From Deltaproteobacteria bacterium (GTDB lineage Bacteria > Desulfobacterota > DSM-4660 > Desulfatiglandales > B25-G16): a DNA stretch of 9,684 nucleotides. Made by a program: the position numbers and the translations under genes. The notes under the pieces are model-generated. The model did not search any database. It was not told where the DNA came from and was given only the letters and a program-made list of their open reading frames with translations. The stretch covers positions 1 through 9,684 of the forward strand of contig JAGYMO010000324.1 in assembly GCA_018400255.1 (NCBI GenBank). Reading direction: 5' to 3'. Of this stretch, positions 1-6,055 are shown piece after piece. Numbering within the stretch: the first letter of the stretch is position 1; each line of letters starts with the position of its first letter.

Positions 1-46
1 GCGCATTCATCCACGGCTAAAGCCGTGGCTTTCTGCGGTCGGGGTA
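1..46. mobile_element. IS200/IS605-like terminal hairpin (element end or remnant)
   Basis: Positions 11-18 (CCACGGCT) and 21-28 (AGCCGTGG) form a perfect 8-bp palindrome separated by AA, followed by a pyrimidine-rich run and a GGGGT segment. Short hairpins of the form CACGGCTAAAGCCGTG are typical of the subterminal ends of IS200/IS605-family elements, where the TnpA transposase recognises them and where the 3' part of the TnpB guide RNA is encoded. No tnpA or tnpB reading frame lies inside the window, so either the element extends leftwards out of view or this is a solo relic. The exact element boundary cannot be placed from one end. Confidence 0.45.
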
Positions 47-186
47 AAAAATTCTGGAAAGTAAATTAGCCATATTCTTTTGGCTATGAATGTAATCTCT
101 TTTCCGCAGGTCTGATTTTTCTCTCTGAGGCGCTAAACCAAATGAGAGCTTTGAAAAATTATAGAAACTGGCAGAATTAATTTATT
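47..186. other. non-coding stretch before tadA
   Basis: No reading frame of note is present. A small 6-bp hairpin, TAGCCA (67-72) with TGGCTA (81-86), is visible. CTGCGG (33-38) is complementary to CCGCAG (104-109), which may be chance. A TTGAAA at 151-156 could be a -35 box for tadA, but no good -10 follows at the right distance, so I do not call a promoter. Confidence 0.4.
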
Positions 187-636
187 TTGGATCTATTTTA
201 TTTTATGAGAGAGGCCGTCGAAGAGGCCAAAAATGGGTTGCTCGAAGGCGAAGTACCAATAGGCGCAGTGTTAATTGATAATTCAAATAGGATAGTGGCA
301 AAAAATCATAATAGATGCATATCTCTCAATGACCCCACTGCCCATGCAGAAATATTGGTTATCAGACAAGCGGCAATGTTGATTAAAAATTACAGGCTTA
401 ATAGCCTGACAATGTTTGTTACCCTCGAACCGTGCCCTATGTGTATGGGTGCGATTATTAATGCAAGATTGAGAATGCTTATTTTTGGTGTGTTTGATCA
501 GAAGGCAGGGGCTGCAGGTTCACTGTACAATTTAGCTAATGATAAAAGACTAAACCACCAGGTGAAGGTTATATCCGGCATAATGGAAAAGGAATGCAAG
601 GAGCTTTTGCAGGAATTCTTTAAGGGGCGACGATAA
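187..636 (+). CDS. tadA: tRNA-specific adenosine deaminase TadA
   Basis: TadA deaminates adenosine to inosine at the wobble position (A34) of tRNA-Arg(ACG) in the cytoplasm, so that one tRNA can read several CGN codons. The protein (149 aa from the TTG) shows the cytidine/deoxycytidylate deaminase zinc site: H53-A-E55, where the histidine binds zinc and the glutamate is the proton shuttle, and P82-C83-P-M-C86 supplying the two cysteine ligands. The GEVPIGAVL segment near residues 21-29, the FGVFD-x-KAGAAGS segment near 100-112 and a C-terminal EFF helix match bacterial TadA rather than a free-nucleoside deaminase. An in-frame stop lies just upstream (178-180), so the start is TTG at 187 or ATG at 205. 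The TTG start keeps the first residues of helix 1 and gives a more usual family length, but no strong Shine-Dalgarno sequence supports either. Synteny with a downstream dnaX is common in bacteria. Confidence 0.95.
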   Translation: MDLFYFMREAVEEAKNGLLEGEVPIGAVLIDNSNRIVAKNHNRCISLNDPTAHAEILVIRQAAMLIKNYRLNSLTMFVTLEPCPMCMGAIINARLRMLIFGVFDQKAGAAGSLYNLANDKRLNHQVKVISGIMEKECKELLQEFFKGRR

Positions 637-662
637 AAAAATATTTACTACATATATAGCTA

Positions 663-691
663 TTTATCTATCAACATCATTTTAGTACAAT
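663..691 (+). promoter_or_regulatory. candidate promoter for tRNA-Ser(CGA)
   Basis: TACAAT at 686-691 is a good -10 hexamer, 17 bases after a weak TTTATC (663-668) that matches the -35 consensus poorly. Transcription would begin near 698, about 20 bases before the tRNA, which is a normal leader length for a bacterial tRNA gene. The same TACAAT hexamer serves the tRNA-Gly promoter at the other end of the window. The weak -35 keeps confidence low. Confidence 0.4.
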
Positions 692-718
692 AAGGCAGTA
701 CATCTAAATTTTTTAGTT

Positions 719-814
719 GGAGAGGTACCGAAGTGGTCGTAACGGGGTCGACTCGAAATCGATTTGTCTCGTTAATAGCGGGGCACGTGGGTTCGAATCC
801 CACCCTCTCCGCCA
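719..814 (+). tRNA. tRNA-Ser(CGA)
   Basis: The gene folds as a class II tRNA with CCA encoded. The acceptor stem is GGAGAGG (719-725) with CCTCTCC (804-810), G811 is the discriminator and CCA occupies 812-814. The anticodon stem GTCGA (747-751) pairs with TCGAT (759-763) with one G-U pair, and the loop CTCGAAA carries anticodon CGA at 754-756, which reads UCG. A long variable arm pairs GTCTCG with CGGGGC around a TTAATAG loop. The T arm is GTGGG-TTCGAAT-CCCAC. The long variable arm and G discriminator are standard SerRS identity elements. No clear Rho-independent terminator follows; ATCTTTT (823-829) and AAAAGAT (846-852) could form a weak AU hairpin. Confidence 0.97.
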
Positions 815-1177
815 AAAATTAGATCTTTTACAAAAATTTTCTATAAAAAGATGCCAAACAGTACATTTCTAAGATAATAAAAAATGCTATGTTTACCTGG
901 TTATAAAGAGCTAATAAACTTCGATTTTTCTTTACATTCAAAAAGGCTTAAAGTAAAAAGACATCTTTAGGGTTTTAAATCTTAGAGGTTAGCTGCTGGG
1001 AAAAATAAACATTTACAGGAAAGCCGTCAGTAATTCATTCCTTTATAGAAAACGAAAAGCATAACAAAAATTTTATTTTCGGGGTAACAGCTTCATTAAA
1101 AGGGCACAAAGATACCAAGAATTATAGAAGATAATAGCTTATATTTATTCAATCATTTGATTTTTCACGTAGCCTCT
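815..1177. other. 363-base gap between two tRNA-Ser genes, no convincing gene
   Basis: The stretch is strongly AT-rich. The only + strand frame I noticed is 28 codons (884-970, ATG to TAG), with no ribosome binding site and no recognisable motif, so I do not call it a gene. An AU-only-looking inverted repeat, ATCTTTT (823-829) with AAAAGAT (846-852), may end the upstream tRNA transcript. An 11-base low-complexity direct repeat, ACAAAAATTTT, occurs at 830-840 and 1064-1074. In many bacteria the signal recognition particle RNA lies between tadA and dnaX; I looked for its GGAAGCAGCC-type core on both strands and did not find it. The segment could be decayed DNA or an unrecognised RNA. Confidence 0.5.
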
Positions 1178-1271
<94 letters not shown>

Positions 1272-1292
1272 TCTATATTAGAAAATTGTATC

Positions 1293-2864
1293 ATGACATA
1301 CGAAATTTTTGCAATAAAATGGAGGCCTCAACTATTTGAAGATGTTATAGGTCAAGAACACGTTGCGCAGACACTTAAGAACACCATCCTGTTTGATAGA
1401 ACAGCATCAGCCTATCTATTTAGTGGTGCAAGGGGGGTTGGCAAAACATCGCTTGCACGGATATTTGCAAAGGCCTTAAACTGCAAACACACCCAAGAAG
1501 GAAACCCCTGCAACAAGTGTGCATCCTGTATCGATATAACTAACGGTTCATCCGTGGATGTACAGGAAATAGACGGCGCATCTAACAGGGGGATAGATGA
1601 GATAAGAAATATAAGGGATAACATAAAATATCTCCCCTCAAATGGTAAGTATAGAATATATATCATAGATGAAGTCCACATGCTAACAATCCATGCATTT
1701 AATGCATTGCTTAAGACCCTGGAAGAGCCTCCGGCTCATGCGAAATTTATCTTTGCTACCACAGAGCCTCATAAGGTTCCTGTAACTATACTGTCAAGGT
1801 GTCAGCGTTTTGATTTTAAAAGAATACCACTGTTAAAGATAAAACAACAAATCGATACAATAGCAGGGGAAGAAGGTATACAAATAAGCGATCATGGAAT
1901 ATCTATTATAGCAAGACAGGCAGAGGGAAGCCTGCGAGATGCAGAAAGCCTCTTGGATAAGGTTGTTTCATTTACCGGAACGAATGTTGATGATAGTCAG
2001 ATAACTTCTATATTGGGAATTATTGATAGGGAATACATTAACAGAATGTCCTGGTCTATAATTGATGGGAAAGCACATGACTGTCTTGAAATAATTAATG
2101 AAATATATAATTATGGCTATGAAATTAAAGACTTCTACAAAGAAATAATGAACCAGTTTAGAAATCTCATTGTATCACTTATCCCTCAAGCCCACAATCA
2201 ACTCCTGGACCTGTCGGACAGCGAGATAGAAGACGTGCAAAAACAATCAAAAAAGGCAGGGATGCCAAGGCTTTTACAATCCCTTAATTTTTTGATCAAT
2301 AGCGAGGCAGACCTTCGTTATACAGAGAGCCCTAAGATTGTCCTAGAGGCAATCTTGTTAAAATTAATAGAAATAAAAGATTATCTTTCTTTTGATGAAC
2401 TGATTAAAAAAATTGAGAATATCGAAAAAAGACTCGCGCAAACATCCGCAACAAATCTTAGAAAAGACCCCGGTTCATTCTTAGCGCAAAATATAGATAT
2501 AAATGATGGACAAAAAGGGGAAGAAGGGAGCAAAAAATGGGGCAGCTTTGTGCAATACCTTGCCACTAAAGACAGACCTATGGCAAATATACTTAAAGAA
2601 TTTACAAATTATGGCCTCACAAAAGACGGAATAGAGTTAGCCCCCACTAAAGGAGGCTTCATTGAAGGATATTTCGATGACCCTGAGCATTATGAAAAGT
2701 TGATCGGCTTTGCTCGTGATTTTTTCAATGCAAACTTTACTATTGTTTTTAAGAAGCAAAGGGAGTTCAAGAACTTAAAAAAAACATCAAATGAAAGTAA
2801 GGTTCCTACTATAGTCAAGGATGTAATAGACGTATTTGACGGTAAGATTGTAGGAAATGACTGA
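1293..2864 (+). CDS. dnaX: DNA polymerase III subunits gamma and tau (clamp loader)
   Basis: DnaX is the ATPase of the clamp loader that places the beta sliding clamp on DNA and, as tau, couples polymerases at the fork. From ATG 1293 the protein has 523 aa. It shows the AAA+ core with Walker A G45-ARGVGKT52, a zinc module (C64, C73, C76, C79), Walker B ending in D126-E127, sensor 1 ATTEP near 155-159 and the SRC arginine finger R169. The collar domain III ends near residue 362. A lysine-rich linker follows, and a globular tail begins near WGSF (around residue 430). It is shorter than the 643-aa E. coli tau and lacks its long proline-rich linker. The start is fixed by the conserved opening MTYEIFAIKWRPQ; the frame stays open upstream only because it runs through the tRNA. 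No clear Shine-Dalgarno precedes the ATG. Two candidate slippage sites (2249-2255 and 2406-2412) are described in the findings. Unlike in many genomes, ybaB-recR does not follow. Confidence 0.96.
   Translation: MTYEIFAIKWRPQLFEDVIGQEHVAQTLKNTILFDRTASAYLFSGARGVGKTSLARIFAKALNCKHTQEGNPCNKCASCIDITNGSSVDVQEIDGASNRGIDEIRNIRDNIKYLPSNGKYRIYIIDEVHMLTIHAFNALLKTLEEPPAHAKFIFATTEPHKVPVTILSRCQRFDFKRIPLLKIKQQIDTIAGEEGIQISDHGISIIARQAEGSLRDAESLLDKVVSFTGTNVDDSQITSILGIIDREYINRMSWSIIDGKAHDCLEIINEIYNYGYEIKDFYKEIMNQFRNLIVSLIPQAHNQLLDLSDSEIEDVQKQSKKAGMPRLLQSLNFLINSEADLRYTESPKIVLEAILLKLIEIKDYLSFDELIKKIENIEKRLAQTSATNLRKDPGSFLAQNIDINDGQKGEEGSKKWGSFVQYLATKDRPMANILKEFTNYGLTKDGIELAPTKGGFIEGYFDDPEHYEKLIGFARDFFNANFTIVFKKQREFKNLKKTSNESKVPTIVKDVIDVFDGKIVGND
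2249..2287 (+). promoter_or_regulatory. candidate -1 frameshift signal in dnaX (A AAA AAG)
   Basis: Codons TCA-AAA-AAG (319-321) contain the heptamer A AAA AAG in the same phase used by E. coli dnaX. Two bases later AGGGAT (2258-2263) pairs perfectly with ATCCCT (2279-2284), a modest 6-bp hairpin. The -1 frame then reaches TAA at 2285-2287 after ten codons, giving a product of 331 aa. No Shine-Dalgarno-like stimulator is evident upstream. The truncated product would end inside collar domain III, which argues against a working gamma subunit, so this may be coincidence. Confidence 0.3.
2406..2416 (+). promoter_or_regulatory. candidate slippage site in dnaX: A7 run followed by out-of-frame UGA
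   Basis: Seven A residues (2406-2412, codons AAA-AAA-A) are followed directly by TTGA. Adding one A during transcription, or slipping back one base during translation, would read AAT then TGA (2414-2416), ending the protein at 374 aa. This is just after collar domain III, so the shortened protein would keep the complete ATPase and oligomerisation core, as the gamma form does. A7 runs are common in AT-rich DNA, and this one does not form a canonical tandem slip heptamer, so the call is tentative. Confidence 0.35.
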
Positions 2865-2892
2865 CATTTCTCCACATTGTTAGATTTATAAT
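2861..2892 (+). promoter_or_regulatory. candidate lysA promoter
   Basis: A perfect -10 hexamer TATAAT lies at 2887-2892. CTGACA at 2861-2866, which overlaps the dnaX stop codon, is five of six to the -35 consensus, but the 20-base spacing is longer than the usual 16-18. If used, transcription would start near 2898-2900, only about 5-7 bases before the lysA ATG at 2905. That would explain the missing Shine-Dalgarno sequence. In AT-rich DNA a TATAAT alone is weak evidence. Confidence 0.35.
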
Positions 2893-2904
2893 TATTAGTT
2901 TACC

Positions 2905-4161
2905 ATGCATTTCTTCTCATATAAAAATGACGAGCTCTTTTGCGAAGAGGTACCTGCAGAGTCTATAGCTGAGCAAGTAGGTACACCTCTGTACCTATAT
3001 TCCTGGGCGACCATAGTAAGGCATTTCCGTATTTTTAAGGATGCCTTCAATGGCCTAAAGCACCTGATCTGTTTCTCCGTAAAATCTAACTCAAACATTG
3101 CCATCCTCAATACAATCGCGTCAGAGGGTGGAGGCGCTGATATAGTATCAGGAGGTGAGCTTTATAGGGCTTTACGAGCAGGTATAAGCCCAGATAAAAT
3201 AGTATACTCCGGTGTAGGAAAAACGCCTGATGACATTGAAATGGCACTAAAGTCAAATATACTCATGTTTAATATAGAGTCCGAGCAGGAGTTAAAAACA
3301 ATAAATGATGTAGCAGAAAAAACAGGTAATAGGGCGAGAATTGCTGTGCGTATCAATCCAGATATAGAGCCCAACACCCATCCATATATTGTGACAGGAT
3401 TTAATGAGAATAAATTTGGCATACAGATAGATAATGCCCTACCTATTTATGAGTTGGCAAAGGGTTTAAAATATGTTGATATAAAAGGTATCTCATGTCA
3501 TATAGGCAGTCAGCTTACTGAAATATCCCCTTTTATTGATGCATTATTAAAATTGAGGGAACTCGCTCAAAAAATAAAAAAAATGGGCATTAGCTTAGAG
3601 TTTCTCGATCTCGGTGGAGGATTGGGCATAACCTATGACACTGAAAGCCCGCCAGACCCCTCAGAATATGCCAGTGCTATAAAAAAGATAGCAGGAAAAG
3701 ATGAATTTACCCTTATACTTGAGCCCGGCAGGGTTATCGTGGGAAATGCCGGCATACTTATAGCCAGGGTAATTTACACCAAAATCACACCAAACAAAAA
3801 ATTCATAATTGTTGACGCTGGCATGAATGATCTCATTCGACCATCATTATACAACTCCTATCACTCAGTTATGCCCATAAAAAAGACCAGCGGTGAGACA
3901 ATTGTAGCCGATTTAGTTGGCCCTATTTGCGAAACAGGAGACTTTCTTGCTAAGGATAGGGTAATGCCGCCTTTTAAGCAAGGCGATTTGGTTGCCTTGA
4001 TGAGCGCAGGGGCGTATGGTTTTTCTATGGCCTCAAACTACAATTCCCGTCCCCGCCCGGCAGAAATTCTTGTAAAAGGAAAAGAATTTTCTCTTATCAG
4101 ATCCAGGGAGACATTGGATGACCTTGTGAGGGGTGAGGAGATCCCTGAATTTATTGATTAA
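2905..4161 (+). CDS. lysA: diaminopimelate decarboxylase LysA
   Basis: LysA removes CO2 from meso-diaminopimelate to give L-lysine, the final step of the pathway, using pyridoxal phosphate. The 418-aa protein has the alanine racemase/ornithine decarboxylase-type fold of this family. K60, in CFSVKSNSN, is the expected Schiff-base lysine. HIGSQ (199-203) and the glycine loop GGG (237-239) contact the cofactor, and EPGR (273-276) is its phosphate/substrate region. PICETGD with C342 provides the cysteine that crosses the dimer interface into the partner active site. YGFSMASNYNSRPR starting at Y371 completes the site. The length is normal and nothing is missing. The ATG is 40 bases after dnaX and has no Shine-Dalgarno sequence. 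The gene opens a run lysA-dapA-dapB-dapL, all in the same pathway. A paralogous decarboxylase is unlikely given the intact GSQ, EPGR and CETGD motifs. Confidence 0.96.
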   Translation: MHFFSYKNDELFCEEVPAESIAEQVGTPLYLYSWATIVRHFRIFKDAFNGLKHLICFSVKSNSNIAILNTIASEGGGADIVSGGELYRALRAGISPDKIVYSGVGKTPDDIEMALKSNILMFNIESEQELKTINDVAEKTGNRARIAVRINPDIEPNTHPYIVTGFNENKFGIQIDNALPIYELAKGLKYVDIKGISCHIGSQLTEISPFIDALLKLRELAQKIKKMGISLEFLDLGGGLGITYDTESPPDPSEYASAIKKIAGKDEFTLILEPGRVIVGNAGILIARVIYTKITPNKKFIIVDAGMNDLIRPSLYNSYHSVMPIKKTSGETIVADLVGPICETGDFLAKDRVMPPFKQGDLVALMSAGAYGFSMASNYNSRPRPAEILVKGKEFSLIRSRETLDDLVRGEEIPEFID

Positions 4162-4207
4162 ATACTATACGTATGCTTGGGCTATACTCTTCTCGTGCCG
4201 CTCTTGA

Positions 4208-4234
4208 AAAAAGGAGGCAAGAATAATCCTTTTT
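4208..4234 (+). terminator. weak terminator-like hairpin after lysA
   Basis: AAAAAGGA (4208-4215) and TCCTTTTT (4227-4234) form a perfect 8-bp inverted repeat with an 11-base loop. The 3' arm ends in five T residues, but there is no further T tract and only three G-C pairs, so termination would be inefficient at best. The 5' arm and loop contain AAGGAGG, which resembles a Shine-Dalgarno sequence, but no start codon lies at a suitable distance. It could instead be part of the dapA leader structure. Confidence 0.25.
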
Positions 4235-4264
4235 AACTAAAAATAGCACAAACATATAGGAGTC

Positions 4265-4333
4265 AGAAAATTCTTATACATAATTAGTAATCGGGAAACT
4301 CGAACCCGATAGCCTGAACATTCTAAATTTTCT
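4265..4333 (+). promoter_or_regulatory. structured dapA leader
   Basis: Within the 191-base gap ahead of dapA, AGAAAATT (4265-4272) is perfectly complementary to AATTTTCT (4326-4333). The segment they enclose contains a second perfect stem, ATCGGG (4290-4295) with CCCGAT (4305-4310), around the loop AAACTCGAA. The outer stem ends three bases before the ribosome binding site. I do not recognise it as the lysine riboswitch, which is larger and has conserved junction motifs not seen here. It may be a transcript-level control element or a chance fold of AT-rich sequence. Confidence 0.35.
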
Positions 4334-4336
4334 AAC

Positions 4337-4344
4337 AAAGGAGG
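4337..4344 (+). promoter_or_regulatory. strong ribosome binding site of dapA
   Basis: AAAGGAGG matches the anti-Shine-Dalgarno end of 16S rRNA almost perfectly, 8 bases before the dapA ATG. It contrasts with lysA, dnaX and pgsA, which show no such site, and it fixes the dapA start. Confidence 0.85.
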
Positions 4345-4352
4345 AAAGAGCT

Positions 4353-5225
4353 ATGATAAAAGGATCTATTGTCGCCATTATTACGCCCTTCAAGGGAGAC
4401 ACCTTTGATGAATCAGCCTACAGGGAACTGATTAACTGGCAGATTGATGAAGGCACGAATGGGATAGTACCTTGTGGCACTACCGGTGAATCAGCGACCC
4501 TGAATATGGAGGAACACAAAAGGGTTATTAAAGTAGCAGTCGAGGAGGTAAACAAGAGGGTACCAGTAATAGCCGGCACCGGCGGAAACAGCACAAGCGA
4601 GGCTATAGAACTTACGACATACGCCAAAGAGATAGGCGCTGATGCAACTCTCCAGGTTACACCCTATTATAACAAGCCTTCCCAAGAGGGTCTTTATCAA
4701 CACTTTAAGGCAATTGCCGAGGCAGTTTCATTACCCCAGGTTCTATATAATGTACCAGGCAGGACAAGCGTGAATATGCTTCCGGAGACAGTTGCCAGGC
4801 TCGCGGAACTCCCTGATATTGTGGCAGTTAAAGAGGCATCAGGAAATTTAGGGCAAATGGAGGAAATAATTCGGCTAGCAGGGGAAAAAATAACCCTTTT
4901 GTCAGGAGATGATAATATAACATTACCCGTTCTGGCTATTGGTGGAAAAGGCGTAGTCTCAGTAGTAGCAAATATCGTCCCTAAGGCTACAGCTGATACT
5001 ATAAAGGCCTGGGAAAATGGCGATATCGAGCTCTCCAAAAAACTATTTTATGAACTTTTACCGCTATGCCAGGCTATGTTTTTTGAGACTAATCCGGTTC
5101 CGGTCAAAACCTCTCTTGCCCTTATGGGTAAAATAGAGGAAAATATCAGGCTGCCCCTTGCAAAAATGCAGGAAACCAACCTAAACAAACTGAAAGAGGT
5201 CCTCAGGGCCTATAAATTAATCTAA
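4353..5225 (+). CDS. dapA: 4-hydroxy-tetrahydrodipicolinate synthase DapA
   Basis: DapA condenses pyruvate with L-aspartate 4-semialdehyde to form 4-hydroxy-tetrahydrodipicolinate, the committed step of the diaminopimelate/lysine branch. The 290-aa protein is a class I aldolase TIM barrel of normal length. K160 in VAVKEASGN is the Schiff-base lysine. The catalytic triad is visible as T44 (CGTTGES), Y132 (YNVPGRT) and Y106 from the neighbouring subunit (TPYYNKPS), and R137 binds the carboxylate of the semialdehyde. These are the DapA pattern rather than that of N-acetylneuraminate lyase or other family members. A strong ribosome binding site precedes it and dapB starts 11 bases after its stop. 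Lysine feedback is possible in this family, but I did not try to read the allosteric site. Confidence 0.97.
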   Translation: MIKGSIVAIITPFKGDTFDESAYRELINWQIDEGTNGIVPCGTTGESATLNMEEHKRVIKVAVEEVNKRVPVIAGTGGNSTSEAIELTTYAKEIGADATLQVTPYYNKPSQEGLYQHFKAIAEAVSLPQVLYNVPGRTSVNMLPETVARLAELPDIVAVKEASGNLGQMEEIIRLAGEKITLLSGDDNITLPVLAIGGKGVVSVVANIVPKATADTIKAWENGDIELSKKLFYELLPLCQAMFFETNPVPVKTSLALMGKIEENIRLPLAKMQETNLNKLKEVLRAYKLI

Positions 5226-5236
5226 AAGGAGAAAAA

Positions 5237-6055
5237 ATGATAAACACTGTTGTTGCGGGTGCAGCTGGCAGGATGGGTGGAAGAATAATACAGATGATTG
5301 AAAAAAGTGGGGAAATAACGCTGTCAGGCGCCTTTGAAAGACCGGATCACCATTCTATTGGAAAGGATGTTGGGCAAGTCGTGGGTCTCGCTAATATGGA
5401 TGTAGAATTAAAGGGTGATATAAAAGAGGCTATGGAAGGTGCTGATGTGTTAATTGATTTCACTACCCCTGAAAGTACACTGAAGAATTTCAGGTTTATC
5501 TCAAAAACAGGGCAAGCCATAGTTATCGGCACTACAGGAATTACCAGTGAAATAAACAATGAATTAAATCACCTTGCCGAAAAAATACGATGCGTCATAG
5601 CTCCTAATATGAGTGTGGGAGTTAATGTGATGTTTAAAGTTGTAAGGGACCTATCCAGGATACTTAATAGGGGTTACGACATGGAGGTAATAGAATACCA
5701 TCACAGACTAAAAAAAGATGCACCCAGTGGCACGGCTATGCATCTTGCCAAGATACTGGCAGACACAACCGGCAGAAACCCTGACACGGATCTTGTTTAT
5801 AAAAGAAAGGGTTTTATTGGGGTCAGAAGAGATGAGGAAATAGGCATCCAGTCAATAAGGGCCGGAGATATTGTTGGTGAACATACCACCATATTCGCAG
5901 GCGTAGGGGAAAGAATTGAAATTACACATAGGGCGCATAGCAGGGATAATTTTGCAAGAGGGGCCCTATTAGCGGCTACATGGATCATGGAACAACCGAA
6001 CGGTATTTATGATATGCAAGATGTGCTAGGATTAAAGGAGAATAATAATGTTTGA
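5237..6055 (+). CDS. dapB: 4-hydroxy-tetrahydrodipicolinate reductase DapB
   Basis: DapB reduces the DapA product to tetrahydrodipicolinate with NAD(P)H. The 272-aa protein begins with the nucleotide-binding loop AGAAGRMGGRI (residues 8-18). DFTTPE (74-79) and GTTG (98-101) line the cofactor site. The C-terminal substrate domain carries the signature EYHHRLKKDAPSGTA (153-167), with H155 as proposed proton donor/acceptor and K159 in the position of the essential E. coli K163. The Shine-Dalgarno AAAAGGAG lies just upstream of the ATG, within the 11-base gap after dapA. The end overlaps dapL by 8 bases, so the two are likely translationally coupled. Confidence 0.97.
   Translation: MINTVVAGAAGRMGGRIIQMIEKSGEITLSGAFERPDHHSIGKDVGQVVGLANMDVELKGDIKEAMEGADVLIDFTTPESTLKNFRFISKTGQAIVIGTTGITSEINNELNHLAEKIRCVIAPNMSVGVNVMFKVVRDLSRILNRGYDMEVIEYHHRLKKDAPSGTAMHLAKILADTTGRNPDTDLVYKRKGFIGVRRDEEIGIQSIRAGDIVGEHTTIFAGVGERIEITHRAHSRDNFARGALLAATWIMEQPNGIYDMQDVLGLKENNNV

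Noticed and set aside
884..970. 28-codon small gene
   Set aside because: No ribosome binding site, AT-driven composition, no motif; expected by chance in such sequence.
815..1177. SRP RNA (4.5S type) between tadA and dnaX
   Set aside because: No GGAAGCAGCC-like core or paired helix on either strand.
2424..2432. Second A6G run in dnaX as a slip site
   Set aside because: The run sits in the phase GAA-AAA-AGA, which does not allow the canonical tandem -1 slip.
4162..4352. Lysine riboswitch before dapA
   Set aside because: The stems seen are too few and the conserved multi-helix junction sequences are not present.
4697..5038. 113-codon reverse-strand frame
   Set aside because: Antisense shadow of dapA, low-complexity serine/alanine-rich translation.
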